Assembly: GCA_049426725.1 (NCBI GenBank)
Contig: JBMSYN010000001.1
Span: 62,001 to 126,000, forward strand
Direction: 5' to 3'
Origin: UBA961 sp049426725
Lineage (GTDB): Bacteria > Bacteroidota > Ignavibacteria > Kapaibacteriales > UBA961
Length of the DNA: 64,000 nt
Part shown: positions 56,234 to 64,000 of the stretch, piece by piece
Layout: each line of letters starts with the position of its first letter
Position numbering within the stretch: the stretch's first letter is position 1
Program-made: the position numbers and the translations under genes
Notes under the pieces: generated by a model
What the model saw: the letters and a program-made list of their open reading frames with translations, nothing else
Database searches by the model: none
What the model was told of the DNA's origin: nothing

Positions 56234-57085
56234 TTATTTAACTTTTGCATCATTTACTTGGATGACTGATCCTTCTTGTTTGTCATGCAGGATTCCAACA
56301 ACAGAGCAATTTTTTGGCTTCCAGGGCATTCCGGCAAAACTCAAGGTATATCTCTTTGTTACTATGCTTCCGGCAGACTTTGAAGCAACCTGCTCACCCC
56401 ATGTTCCAAATTCTCCCACAGCTCCGCGAAGAACATGCATATGAACATAATTTGAATCATCTTCAGATAAACCTTGAGATGGTCTGCGATAATCTTTTTG
56501 AGCATGAATGATTGAATCCTCACTCAAATAGATCGCTAAATGATCATTGGCTCCTCCGGCCGTGAGCCATTTTACTTGTACATCAACCGTAAGTAATTGA
56601 GTGACAGAATCATATTTAGGAGTTAAATCAATTGTGGCTTTTGCTTCTTTCTCCAGCTCACTTGAAACTTGAGCTGCCCAACCATCAGGGGCTATGATTT
56701 TACCATTGGCTCCCGAACGATTAACCATCCCATTTGGTTGACCGCCCGTTAAACCAAGAAAAGTAGTGAATAATTCTTCTCCAATGGGAGTCCTAAAATC
56801 TGTAGCATACAACTTACCTCTCGGCGAGGCAAATGTACTACCACTATGAATAGCCAATACAATGACTTTTCCCTTATATGCATCATAAAGGTCTGTAGCA
56901 ATTTTTGCAGCTGCTGGACAATTCCCACAACGGAAACCCGTAAAATCTTCAATCAACACTTTCTGAGTTCCTGTAACAACAACCACACCACCACTCTGCT
57001 TATACGGTGGAGCAATTTCATCACAAGAAGAAAGAAGTGCGGTAACCATCACACACAAAAGCAGAGATATTTTTATACGTTCCAT
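56234..57085 (-). CDS. Omp28-like lipoprotein with thioredoxin-type CxxC
   Basis: 283 residues from the ATG at 57085, chosen for the AGAGG site upstream; a longer frame exists but begins inside the DUF6029-like gene. Lipobox LLSSC (C21), then a thioredoxin-fold start VLIEDFTGFRCGNCPAAAKI with C53-G-N-C56. The body contains the Omp28 pattern (VIVLAIHSGSTFASP, GLTGGQPNGMVNRSG, and the ending beta-rich part). Omp28 was named from Porphyromonas as an outer-membrane antigen; the CxxC suggests redox activity. It follows the barrel gene by 13 bp. Confidence 0.85.
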   Translation of the reverse strand: MERIKISLLLCVMVTALLSSCDEIAPPYKQSGGVVVVTGTQKVLIEDFTGFRCGNCPAAAKIATDLYDAYKGKVIVLAIHSGSTFASPRGKLYATDFRTPIGEELFTTFLGLTGGQPNGMVNRSGANGKIIAPDGWAAQVSSELEKEAKATIDLTPKYDSVTQLLTVDVQVKWLTAGGANDHLAIYLSEDSIIHAQKDYRRPSQGLSEDDSNYVHMHVLRGAVGEFGTWGEQVASKSAGSIVTKRYTLSFAGMPWKPKNCSVVGILHDKQEGSVIQVNDAKVK

Positions 57086-57098
57086 GATAACCTCTTTA

Positions 57099-58859
57099 TT
57101 AAAATGTGGATGAAATTGAAAGTGAGAAACCATTGGATGCGGGAACGGGGCGACAGACACCACCAACACAAAGAATACCACCTCTCACTCGTCCATAACC
57201 AAGAGTCAAGCGAAGGGCATCTTTAACATAAATGATATTTCCACTCAAATAATTTAATCGACGATTTGGATCTTCATTGCCATAATTGTATTCATTGAAT
57301 AGGGATATGAACCATTGAGGTGCAATGGTATATTCTGCCAATGCATAAATCCAACTTCCATTATTGTTGTCAAGCTTCGGAGAAATGGTTTTGCCATTTG
57401 CATCTTTTTCGGGATCTTTTTCATTACCATCAAGATCAATCTTTCTATGATCAGCAGCCATGTGTTGTAATTCAAAACGAATGGTCTGGGTAGAAGTTAT
57501 TGAGTAAATGAATTCCGAAGTTATAACATCAGTTCTGATTGCACCTGTTCCGGGCAAGACTTCTATCAGTTCTTTAAGATAATATTGCCTCATAAAACCA
57601 AAATTGGTTTTAAAATCCTTTGACCATTTCTTTTGTATTTCGACATTGAAATCATCAAAAAACACACGTTTTCCAAATGAAAGAAATTTCGTTGTGTATA
57701 GATTTCCTTCAATTGCCGTGGAATCGCTCAAATTCCTCGTTGAATCAATAGAGTGAACACGTGCATAATTGATATTAATCGATGTTCCATATTTACCTCC
57801 CAAAGAACTTCCTTTGGGGAAGGTGTACAACAAATCAGCTTGTAAACCAATTTCGCCATTTGGCTGTGTTGCATACGGATACAATGTCAGCAAGCGATAG
57901 GTGTATTGCTTCGTTACAGCAGGTAAGTAATTAAGTACAAGATCAGTCAATTGTGATCTTCTGCTAGATCTGAAGTCCATATTGTCAAGAGATTTCAGAG
58001 ATACATTTATACCCAGACCCGGAGCAGAATATGACCCATTGATATATAAAGCTCTGCCCGGATTGAATGTATTTACATTTGTTGTTTTGGGATCATTAAT
58101 CTTGTAAGCATATTCTGCATCAAGAGCAAAACCACCCGCTTGAAATGTCATTCTGGTATTATATGCCAATACATTTTCTGGTAAATTGAGCGTTGGATCC
58201 AAATCTTGTTCATATTTGCTTACCACTCCTCCTCCGAATCTCAATCTCCAACCTTCGGGGAGAATAGAAAAATTTTGTCCGAAATTTTTGAGAAAATCCT
58301 CAAGCAATAATTCTCCGTCTATTCCTCTCACAATACCGGGACCTACAGTAAAGAATGATCTTTGCTTTCCAAATACACCGGTAATTTGCAAACCTTTGAC
58401 CATCATCAATTTTGCTCTCACACCATCAAGTGCATTGTCCAATCCAAGACCACGCTCTTCATATGTTCGCAAAATCATTCCATTGCCAAATTGCTCATAA
58501 AAATTCCCTATGGTTACATCTATGTCGTCATTTGTATATCGAGCATATCTATAGCCAATACCAGCATTCCCTTCTTTCCCACCCCAATTGGGTGCAAAGC
58601 CAAGAATTTCTTTGAGATATGATTCATATCTAATTCCGGCACTAAAATTTCCCTTTGTATAATTCAAATTCAAAAATGCATTTGAACGGATTTTCTCAGG
58701 CACATTTTGAGCACCAATCAAAGAATCCGGAGTATAGGATTGAACATCAATTTGGAAATTGCCTCCTATCACACCATCATTTTGATTTTGGGCAAAGGCA
58801 ATAGTTGAGGAGGTTAATAGACAAACAAACAGGAGAAATGTACTCATAGACAATATCAT
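57099..58859 (-). CDS. DUF6029-like outer-membrane barrel protein
   Basis: About 586 residues from the ATG at 58859; starts at 58847 or upstream TTG at 58916 are also possible. It has a signal peptide ending FAQNQ. The rest is a long series of beta-strands with aromatic girdles (NAFLNLNYTKGNFSAGIRYESYL, VTIGNFYEQFGNGMILRTYEERGLG), which fits an outer-membrane barrel of the DUF6029 type. It lies between the TlpA-like and Omp28-like genes, a grouping I have seen in Bacteroidota (family knowledge, not checked). Function unknown. Confidence 0.78.
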   Translation of the reverse strand: MILSMSTFLLFVCLLTSSTIAFAQNQNDGVIGGNFQIDVQSYTPDSLIGAQNVPEKIRSNAFLNLNYTKGNFSAGIRYESYLKEILGFAPNWGGKEGNAGIGYRYARYTNDDIDVTIGNFYEQFGNGMILRTYEERGLGLDNALDGVRAKLMMVKGLQITGVFGKQRSFFTVGPGIVRGIDGELLLEDFLKNFGQNFSILPEGWRLRFGGGVVSKYEQDLDPTLNLPENVLAYNTRMTFQAGGFALDAEYAYKINDPKTTNVNTFNPGRALYINGSYSAPGLGINVSLKSLDNMDFRSSRRSQLTDLVLNYLPAVTKQYTYRLLTLYPYATQPNGEIGLQADLLYTFPKGSSLGGKYGTSININYARVHSIDSTRNLSDSTAIEGNLYTTKFLSFGKRVFFDDFNVEIQKKWSKDFKTNFGFMRQYYLKELIEVLPGTGAIRTDVITSEFIYSITSTQTIRFELQHMAADHRKIDLDGNEKDPEKDANGKTISPKLDNNNGSWIYALAEYTIAPQWFISLFNEYNYGNEDPNRRLNYLSGNIIYVKDALRLTLGYGRVRGGILCVGGVCRPVPASNGFSLSISSTF

Positions 58860-58912
58860 AAAGGAAAGTGAATAACCGATGAAACTGCTGCTTATCTCAT
58901 CGGCATGACTGA

Positions 58913-59446
58913 TCAATGGCCCGTTACTTCTTGTCCGGCAGCCACTTGTTTAATCACCTCATATAATTTTTCTTCATCTCCGGGAGCATAGGAATTATGT
59001 TGCCAAACAACTTTTCCATTTCCATCTATCAAAAAAGAATGAGGTACATTATTGACATTCATCGCTCTTTTCAAGTCACCATTCTCATCGAGATAAACTT
59101 CGTATTCCCAACGCTTGCCATTTACGAATGGAGCCACCTTTGCAGAATTACGGACATCATCAACTGACACAGCAACAATCTTTACTCCGGTAGTTTCTTT
59201 CCAATCTTCGTAGACGGAGCTCAAATTACTGAGTTCCTGAATGCAGGGTTTACACCAGGTTGCCCAAAAATTTAGAAGAATTGGCTTTCCATCATTTGTA
59301 ATGGTTGCAGAATTTACCTTCTCGCCTTTGATATTCTTAATGGATGCAGCCGGTACTACCTGCTTTGCATTGTCTTGCGCATGGACTTGTAGAGAAAAAC
59401 TGATACTTAGAATACTAAGGAAAAAGACATAAGAAAGGGATTTCAT
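58913..59446 (-). CDS. TlpA-like thioredoxin-fold exported protein
   Basis: 177 residues from the ATG at 59446, chosen for the GGAG site upstream; the longer frame to 59578 has no better site. Signal peptide 1-23 (MKSLSYVFFLSILSISFSLQ). The thioredoxin motif is NFWATWCKPCIQEL with C65-K-P-C68, in a periplasmic TlpA/ResA-type domain (VYLDENGDLKRAMNVNNVPHSFLIDGNGKVVWQ). It probably reduces or isomerises disulfides of envelope proteins. First gene of the minus-strand unit toward Omp28. Confidence 0.92.
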   Translation of the reverse strand: MKSLSYVFFLSILSISFSLQVHAQDNAKQVVPAASIKNIKGEKVNSATITNDGKPILLNFWATWCKPCIQELSNLSSVYEDWKETTGVKIVAVSVDDVRNSAKVAPFVNGKRWEYEVYLDENGDLKRAMNVNNVPHSFLIDGNGKVVWQHNSYAPGDEEKLYEVIKQVAAGQEVTGH

Positions 59447-59531
59447 ATATGCTCCATTCATTATTGGTGGCAGTGTAGTATGGTGTTTCATACGAAATGT
59501 CAAAATTAGACAGTGACAAATTAAAAAAAAC

Positions 59532-59562
59532 TTGTTGTTAAGCCAAGTTTTCGGTAGTTTTT
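59532..59562 (+). promoter_or_regulatory. Candidate Bacteroidota-type promoter of the 59595 gene
   Basis: TTG (59532-59534), 20 bases, then TAGTTTTT (59555-59562), one mismatch from TAnnTTTG. Leader to 59595 about 26 nt. It is divergent from the TlpA-like gene. Confidence 0.35.
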
Positions 59563-59594
59563 CCCCATAATGTAACACTTTCCTATCTCATGAA

Positions 59595-60299
59595 ATGAAA
59601 AGCTTCTCACATATCGGCTTTTGTCTCATTATGGCATTGTGCCTCTTTCATTCTGAAACACAAGCTCAAAGTTTGGAATTCACCAAGATTCCATCCGGTC
59701 CTGTGAATTTTGACCTTGATGTGGATGTTGCAAAAATCAATCTTCGTGTCAAAAATGTCAGCTCAACTCCCGTTAAAGTCTGGGTGACCATGGACACATC
59801 ACAAATGTCACCTTCACATAGAGCATATTTCTGTTGGGAACAATGCTATTCATTCGGCGTGGTTGATGCCAGAAATATTGCAGGCGGAAAGCCCCTCACT
59901 TTGAAACCCGGGCAAGATACCAATGCTTTCACCGCCTATGTTGATCACTATGCTGTTTTTAATGAACCAAAAGCAGGCACCTCCACCCTTTCTTTCGACT
60001 TTTTTAATGAAGAAGACCCTTCTGATAGAATTTCCGCAACATTGGTTTTCAATGTAGGCACAGCAACGAGAGTACATGAATCTTCTGAATCTAAGCCAAT
60101 GGTTTCTTGGAATCCTATATCAAGACAATTCTTGATTTCTGATTCTTCTTTGAACAAAGGTTTAGATCTATATTCAATCAATGGCACTCTTATCAAAAAT
60201 GCTGAATCTACGCCGGGACTAATACCAAATGGCATTTATGGCTATGTCATTCACCTTCAATCTGGTGAAACAATGAGAGGCATCATCAGCGTTTATTAA
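59595..60299 (+). CDS. Exported protein with T9SS-like C-terminal domain
   Basis: 234 residues with signal peptide (residues 1-24, ending TQAQ). The middle is a beta-sandwich (VDVAKINLRVKNVSSTPVKVWVTMD, a FCWEQCYSFGVVDARN loop with two Cys, AFTAYVDHYAVFNEPKAGTSTLSFDFF). The last 65 residues or so (SRQFLISDSSLNKGLDLYSINGTLIK...IPNGIYGYVIHLQSGETMRG) match a T9SS type A sorting domain. Divergent from TlpA. The Cys pair could be a substrate for the TlpA/Omp28 redox group (inference). Confidence 0.78.
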   Translation: MKSFSHIGFCLIMALCLFHSETQAQSLEFTKIPSGPVNFDLDVDVAKINLRVKNVSSTPVKVWVTMDTSQMSPSHRAYFCWEQCYSFGVVDARNIAGGKPLTLKPGQDTNAFTAYVDHYAVFNEPKAGTSTLSFDFFNEEDPSDRISATLVFNVGTATRVHESSESKPMVSWNPISRQFLISDSSLNKGLDLYSINGTLIKNAESTPGLIPNGIYGYVIHLQSGETMRGIISVY

Positions 60300-60428
60300 A
60301 CAACTGGCGATAATTAGCCAGTGCTGTATAATATTGTGCAATAATTATCTATATTCGCAATGCATCATTGCAGCACCGTTTTATCGAAACGGATGATGTG
60401 TTTTTCTACTTAATTGAACATAATTCAC

Positions 60429-61832
60429 ATGTCTGTTCAGGCATATACAATTGCCGTCCTTGAGATGGATCCTGCTTTGACTTCCCTCATCACGGAAGCC
60501 CTTGAAGACAAGTATTTGGGGATATCTTGCTTTGAGTCAATTGAAGATGCTATGGAATCCTTCAAGCAAGCTGAACCTGATTTACTTTTACTTGATATTT
60601 TTCTTGGTCCGGTTAATGGACTTGAAATTGTCGATGCGATTCGATCAGCCGGCATGGCTTTCCCGATTATTTTAATTACCGGTTTCTCCGACATCAAACT
60701 TGCTGTCAGAGCAATGCGTATTGGTGCTGATGATTTTATCATCAAACCTTTTGACAAAGATCAATTGGAAGTGACTGTAGATCGTGCTTTGATCAATAGC
60801 GCACTTCGAAAAAAGGTAAAGGAACTTGAAGCAAATCTCTATATGGATGATTCTGCAGAGATTCTTGGGACATCACCGGCAATTAGAAAGGCAGTTCAAG
60901 TTGCACAGATAGTTGCCAAAGCAGAAGACACCACTGCTTTGATTTTGGGTGAATCAGGAACAGGCAAAGAACTAATGGCAAGATTCATTCACTCAAGTAG
61001 TGGAAGATCAAGACAACCATTCATCACGATTAATTGCGGCGCAATCCCAAGAGAACTTGCCGAAAATGAATTTTTCGGGTATGAAAAAGGTGCATTTACA
61101 GGTGCAACGGAAAAAGTAAAACCAGGAAGATTTGAACAAGCAGACAAAGGCACGATTTTACTTGATGAAGTGGGAGAATTGAGTCTTGAAATGCAAGTAA
61201 AGTTATTGCGTGTACTTCAGGAACGAACATTTTATCGTCTGGGTGGCACAAAAGAAGTCGAAGTTGATGTTCGAGTCATAGCCGCAACAAATCGAGATCT
61301 TGAACAATTGGTGGAAGAAGGTAAATTTAGAGAGGACCTTTTCTATCGATTGAATGTTGCAACTATTCATTTGCCACCTCTCAGAGAAAGACAAGAAGAC
61401 ATACTACCTCTTGCAAGTGTTTTTGTTACCGAATTCAATAAGAAGTTTGGGAAAACTGTTTCCGGTTTTTCACCCGAAGCTGCAGAAATACTTCAACATC
61501 ATCCCTGGAAAGGAAATATTAGGGAATTGCGCAATGTGATTGAACGCATTATCCTCCTTGAATCAGAAGATACCATTTCAAAAGAATCTCTGTCTTTTTT
61601 ACGCATCCCTTCACAATCTCAAAAGCAAAAAGAGTTATTGGAAGGACAGCATGCTTTGCAAATTCATCAAGATGGTGTACTCATGAATAATGTTGTGAAG
61701 GATCTTATTCTGCAAACATTATCTATGACTGGTGGAAATCAAATCAGAGCAGCAAAAATTCTTGGTGTATCCAGGGCTAAATTACGCTATCGCATTGATC
61801 AATTGGGAATCAATGCAAAAAATCAAGAATAA
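60429..61832 (+). CDS. NtrC-family sigma-54-dependent response regulator
   Basis: 467 residues from the ATG at 60429. Receiver domain 1-120 with D56 (LLLLDIF), T83 and K105; AAA+ domain with Walker A GESGTGKE (173-180), the sigma-54-contact motif GAFTGA (220-225) and LLDEVGEL; Fis-type helix-turn-helix at the end (QIRAAKILGVSRAKLRYRI). Acidic residues at the receiver N-terminus are E12 and D14 rather than the usual DD pair. No histidine kinase is adjacent, so it is an orphan here. Its targets should carry -24/-12 sigma-54 promoters; I did not find a convincing one in the window. Confidence 0.95.
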   Translation: MSVQAYTIAVLEMDPALTSLITEALEDKYLGISCFESIEDAMESFKQAEPDLLLLDIFLGPVNGLEIVDAIRSAGMAFPIILITGFSDIKLAVRAMRIGADDFIIKPFDKDQLEVTVDRALINSALRKKVKELEANLYMDDSAEILGTSPAIRKAVQVAQIVAKAEDTTALILGESGTGKELMARFIHSSSGRSRQPFITINCGAIPRELAENEFFGYEKGAFTGATEKVKPGRFEQADKGTILLDEVGELSLEMQVKLLRVLQERTFYRLGGTKEVEVDVRVIAATNRDLEQLVEEGKFREDLFYRLNVATIHLPPLRERQEDILPLASVFVTEFNKKFGKTVSGFSPEAAEILQHHPWKGNIRELRNVIERIILLESEDTISKESLSFLRIPSQSQKQKELLEGQHALQIHQDGVLMNNVVKDLILQTLSMTGGNQIRAAKILGVSRAKLRYRIDQLGINAKNQE

Positions 61833-61891
61833 GCAAGAATACAACATGCTCATTCTTAAAGAATAAGTTTCACCTCACATCTGAGTGCTCC

Positions 61892-64000
61892 ATGATGAAG
61901 TCAATCGCCCTTGTCACTTTGCTACTCACCATAACAATTCTTTCTGCAATTCATCTCAAAGCCCAGCCCAATATTGCGGTTATTATTCCCGATATATGCA
62001 CTCCCGGACTCAATACTGCATTGGAAATCATGTCTCCCGCGAATCAAAAAGGATCATTTGGAAATGATGGATTCTATCTCAATAATCCAGGAGATGAGAT
62101 AAGAGTAAAAACATTGAGAGATGCAGATTCAAACAAAATCATTTTTTCTCCCTTCATCATTAGCTGGGAAGGAAGACTAATAAGTGTACAAGCTTTTGTT
62201 AATCCGGTCATCGCCGGAGGCCCCAATCCAAATTCATGGGATTGGTCACTTCTTACCAATGATTTTCGAATTCCAATATGTGTGACTGTCAATGGTGTTC
62301 AATCTTCAATTGACACACTTTACATTGTTCAGCCCTTCCCTTTTGGTGATAGATCAGGAGATTCTCAAACAAGCATTTTGGGTGCAGGTACTTGGGGTAA
62401 ACGCTCCAGAAGCGGCGCCATGATTGTGGACTCAATGACACTCCCATCAAATGGAAAATTTGAAGTTAACAAACTTGATTGCGATCCTTATCGAAATGGA
62501 AATCAAGGATATCTCCCTTTTACACTTATTGTTAAAGGAAATGTCAAGGGAAAAAATAGCATCATTTCCGTCAATGCAGACAAACAAAATGGAGGTCCGG
62601 GAGGTGGTGGTGGCGCAGGAGGATTTACGGACTTTATAACCACACCTGGTAGAAGTGGAGATGGTTATACAGGTGGCGCTCCTAGCGGACAAAATTTAGG
62701 TGTCTTCGGTAAAAATTCATTGTCAATAGGAACTGGTACAGGTAATTCTGGAAGTGGCAAGACATCCGGATCTTCAATTACAAATGTCAGAGGGGGCGAA
62801 TTCAAAGAATATGAAGGTGGTGGAGGTGGTACAGGACATCCTTTTGGAATGTCTGGTTCCGGATGGGATAATAAAATTGAAATCAATGGATTTTATGGTG
62901 GTGGTTCTTCACCGAAAGATCTAACAGCAGGAGGCGGTGGCGGTTATAGAACACCCGGTGCATCATCTGATGGAGTGAATGGTGGAAAGATTCATGGGAA
63001 TAGAGCTTCTGTTCCTATTGCCGGTGGAAGTGGTGGTGCGGCTGGCAATCCAAGGGGTGGCCGATCTGGATATGGAGGAGGTGGTGGTGGTGCGATATCT
63101 TTACAAAGCAATTCAATTGAACAGCTGACCATTGAAGCAAGAGGTGCCACTGGAGAAAATGAAAGTCCATTTGGAGGTGGTGGCTCCGGAGGATATGTGG
63201 GATTGGGTGCAAGAAATTCACTCAGAGATATTATCGAAGTAACTAGTGGAGGATTGGGAAACACCTATGGTGGTGAAGGTCGTTTTCGTTTTGATTCCCC
63301 AATATATCCACAAGGCAATCCAAAGGGATTTCCCATCATAAATGTTGACGGACAAGATAGCTATCGAGGATTGTCTCTTGAATATGCTTCTACAGTAGAC
63401 CGATCTAAATCTCTCAGCATGGTGTATTCAAGTGGAGATAGTATACAATTTTATCTGAAAGCTAATAATGGAAATTGGATTCCATATATATTTGGTCCAG
63501 CTGCAGATAATGTTCCACTCATAATGCCTTTCAATGATCCAAATCTCTTGCCTGATTCATTGTATTATCTCATGGCAATTCAATCAAACCGAACATTTAA
63601 AACCATCAATGAATATCAACATGAGCCAATTGCAATCATTTCACAGTCTGCTGGGAATATTCTCTATGCTCCTACTTTTCCAATCATCGCAAGCGATACA
63701 ATTGTTCAATGGAAAGACAATTTGATTTGCAAAGAAGATACAATCAAGCAATCACTCTATTTGAAAAATACCGGCAGCGGAATGCTTCGAATAGACTCAC
63801 TCCGGATGAAGAATAGTAAGCAAGGATTCTCCTACCAATTCACCAATCTTCCGGCAAATGTGAAACCGGGAGATTCAGTGTTGATTACCATCACATTTAC
63901 AAATGCACCTCGATTGGGAATTCTTCAAGACACATTAATTGCCTATTCTAATGCCAGAAATGATTCAACGTGGTCGATTGCTCTTTCAGGAGTAAAAGAA
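61892..64000 (+). CDS. Large glycine-rich secreted protein (3' end beyond right edge)
   Basis: The frame starts at 61892 (ATGATG; 61895 also possible) and is open to the end, 703 codons. Signal peptide (residues 1-25 or so, ending KAQ). Then a beta-rich region, a Gly-rich stretch about residues 230-450 (DKQNGGPGGGGGAGGF, SGYGGGGGGAISLQ) made of repeats of GGGGG-type runs, then a beta domain, and at the edge an anchor-type beta-sandwich (SLYLKNTGSGMLRIDSLRM). Such domains precede T9SS tails in related proteins. Probably a very large surface protein; no known catalytic motif. Confidence 0.8.
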   Translation, partial: MMKSIALVTLLLTITILSAIHLKAQPNIAVIIPDICTPGLNTALEIMSPANQKGSFGNDGFYLNNPGDEIRVKTLRDADSNKIIFSPFIISWEGRLISVQAFVNPVIAGGPNPNSWDWSLLTNDFRIPICVTVNGVQSSIDTLYIVQPFPFGDRSGDSQTSILGAGTWGKRSRSGAMIVDSMTLPSNGKFEVNKLDCDPYRNGNQGYLPFTLIVKGNVKGKNSIISVNADKQNGGPGGGGGAGGFTDFITTPGRSGDGYTGGAPSGQNLGVFGKNSLSIGTGTGNSGSGKTSGSSITNVRGGEFKEYEGGGGGTGHPFGMSGSGWDNKIEINGFYGGGSSPKDLTAGGGGGYRTPGASSDGVNGGKIHGNRASVPIAGGSGGAAGNPRGGRSGYGGGGGGAISLQSNSIEQLTIEARGATGENESPFGGGGSGGYVGLGARNSLRDIIEVTSGGLGNTYGGEGRFRFDSPIYPQGNPKGFPIINVDGQDSYRGLSLEYASTVDRSKSLSMVYSSGDSIQFYLKANNGNWIPYIFGPAADNVPLIMPFNDPNLLPDSLYYLMAIQSNRTFKTINEYQHEPIAIISQSAGNILYAPTFPIIASDTIVQWKDNLICKEDTIKQSLYLKNTGSGMLRIDSLRMKNSKQGFSYQFTNLPANVKPGDSVLITITFTNAPRLGILQDTLIAYSNARNDSTWSIALSGVKE
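62590..63250 (+). repeat. Glycine-rich GGN-type coding repeats
   Basis: Multiple runs of GGT/GGA/GGC codons, for example near 62604-62617, 62815-62830, 62930-62945 and 63076-63090. Low-complexity, in frame with the secreted protein, and likely prone to length change. Confidence 0.7.

Noticed and set aside
60303..60322. ACTGGC-N8-GCCAGT as a terminator for the 59595 gene
   Set aside because: No T run follows, so it is listed only as a stem-loop.
60300..60428. A sigma-54 -24/-12 promoter near the NtrC-type regulator or other genes
   Set aside because: I looked for GG-N10-GC type motifs upstream of several genes and found no convincing match.
61833..61891. ATTCTTAAAGAAT palindrome before the right-edge gene
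   Set aside because: Too short (5-bp arms) and A/T only; likely chance.
1..64000. tRNA genes, CRISPR arrays, insertion sequences, or a phage/defence island
   Set aside because: No tRNA-like T-loop context, no regularly spaced repeats, no transposase or recombinase frame, and composition looks even across the window.

Overview
The window comes from a Gram-negative bacterium of the Bacteroidota/Chlorobiota (FCB) group. Evidence: a TonB/ExbB/ExbD/ExbD energiser operon, C-terminal modules typical of type IX secretion (T9SS) cargo, a DUF1800/DUF1501 pair, an Omp28-like lipoprotein, LPS genes (kdsA, lptC), and AT-rich codon use. Several upstream regions carry a TTG-N19/20-TAnnTTTG-like promoter, the form used by the Bacteroidota primary sigma factor. 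The mix of YCF48-like repeats, a glycine-rich secreted giant with anchor-type domains, and a heme-c barrel would fit a Kapabacteria/Ignavibacteria-type lineage, but that placement is inference. Coding density is very high: no gap exceeds about 235 bp, and I saw no tRNA, rRNA, CRISPR array or insertion sequence.

Layout. 1-4695 (minus): exbB-exbD-exbD-tonB-small membrane protein-PstS-like lipoprotein-TPR protein (runs off the left edge), an envelope energy-transduction operon. 4873-12962 (minus): carB-prmC; then a YCF48/BNR secreted protein, pgsA and ftsY. 13168-18201 (plus): DUF1800, DUF1501 (with T9SS-type tail) and a TPR protein. 18203-19654 (minus): coaE-pssA. 19797-24815 (plus): a 2-oxoacid dehydrogenase E2 with two lipoyl domains, then a small His/Cys exported protein, a TonB-dependent receptor and an acidic His-rich lipoprotein, together a likely metal (zinc?) uptake cassette closed by a strong terminator. 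24933-33378 (plus): TPR protein, malate dehydrogenase, YfhO-type membrane protein, rlmD, and a double-OmpA protein.

33357-35066 (minus): outer-membrane barrel with one c-type heme motif, and a Tat-dependent Rieske lipoprotein. 35248-40312 (plus): proS, PHP phosphoesterase, ribH, terminator, acs; a nitroreductase faces them. 41124-46764 (plus): ftsK-kdsA-lptC-ade in an overlapping operon. 46761-49560 (minus): SDR and secreted subtilase. 49628-52680 (plus): ygfZ, LOG-family protein, SirB1-like protein and a small protein that looks like a degenerate receiver domain. 52683-59446 (minus): TlpA-like thioredoxin, DUF6029-like barrel, Omp28-like CxxC lipoprotein, small membrane protein, gatA and an amidase. 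59595-64000 (plus): exported protein with T9SS-like tail, an orphan NtrC-type regulator, and a glycine-rich secreted protein running off the right edge.

Most of the window is housekeeping and envelope biology. The parts most worth attention are the heme-barrel/Rieske pair, the metal-uptake cassette, the TlpA/DUF6029/Omp28 redox group, the pseudo-receiver at 52321, and the shared promoter architecture. I found no defence system or mobile island.
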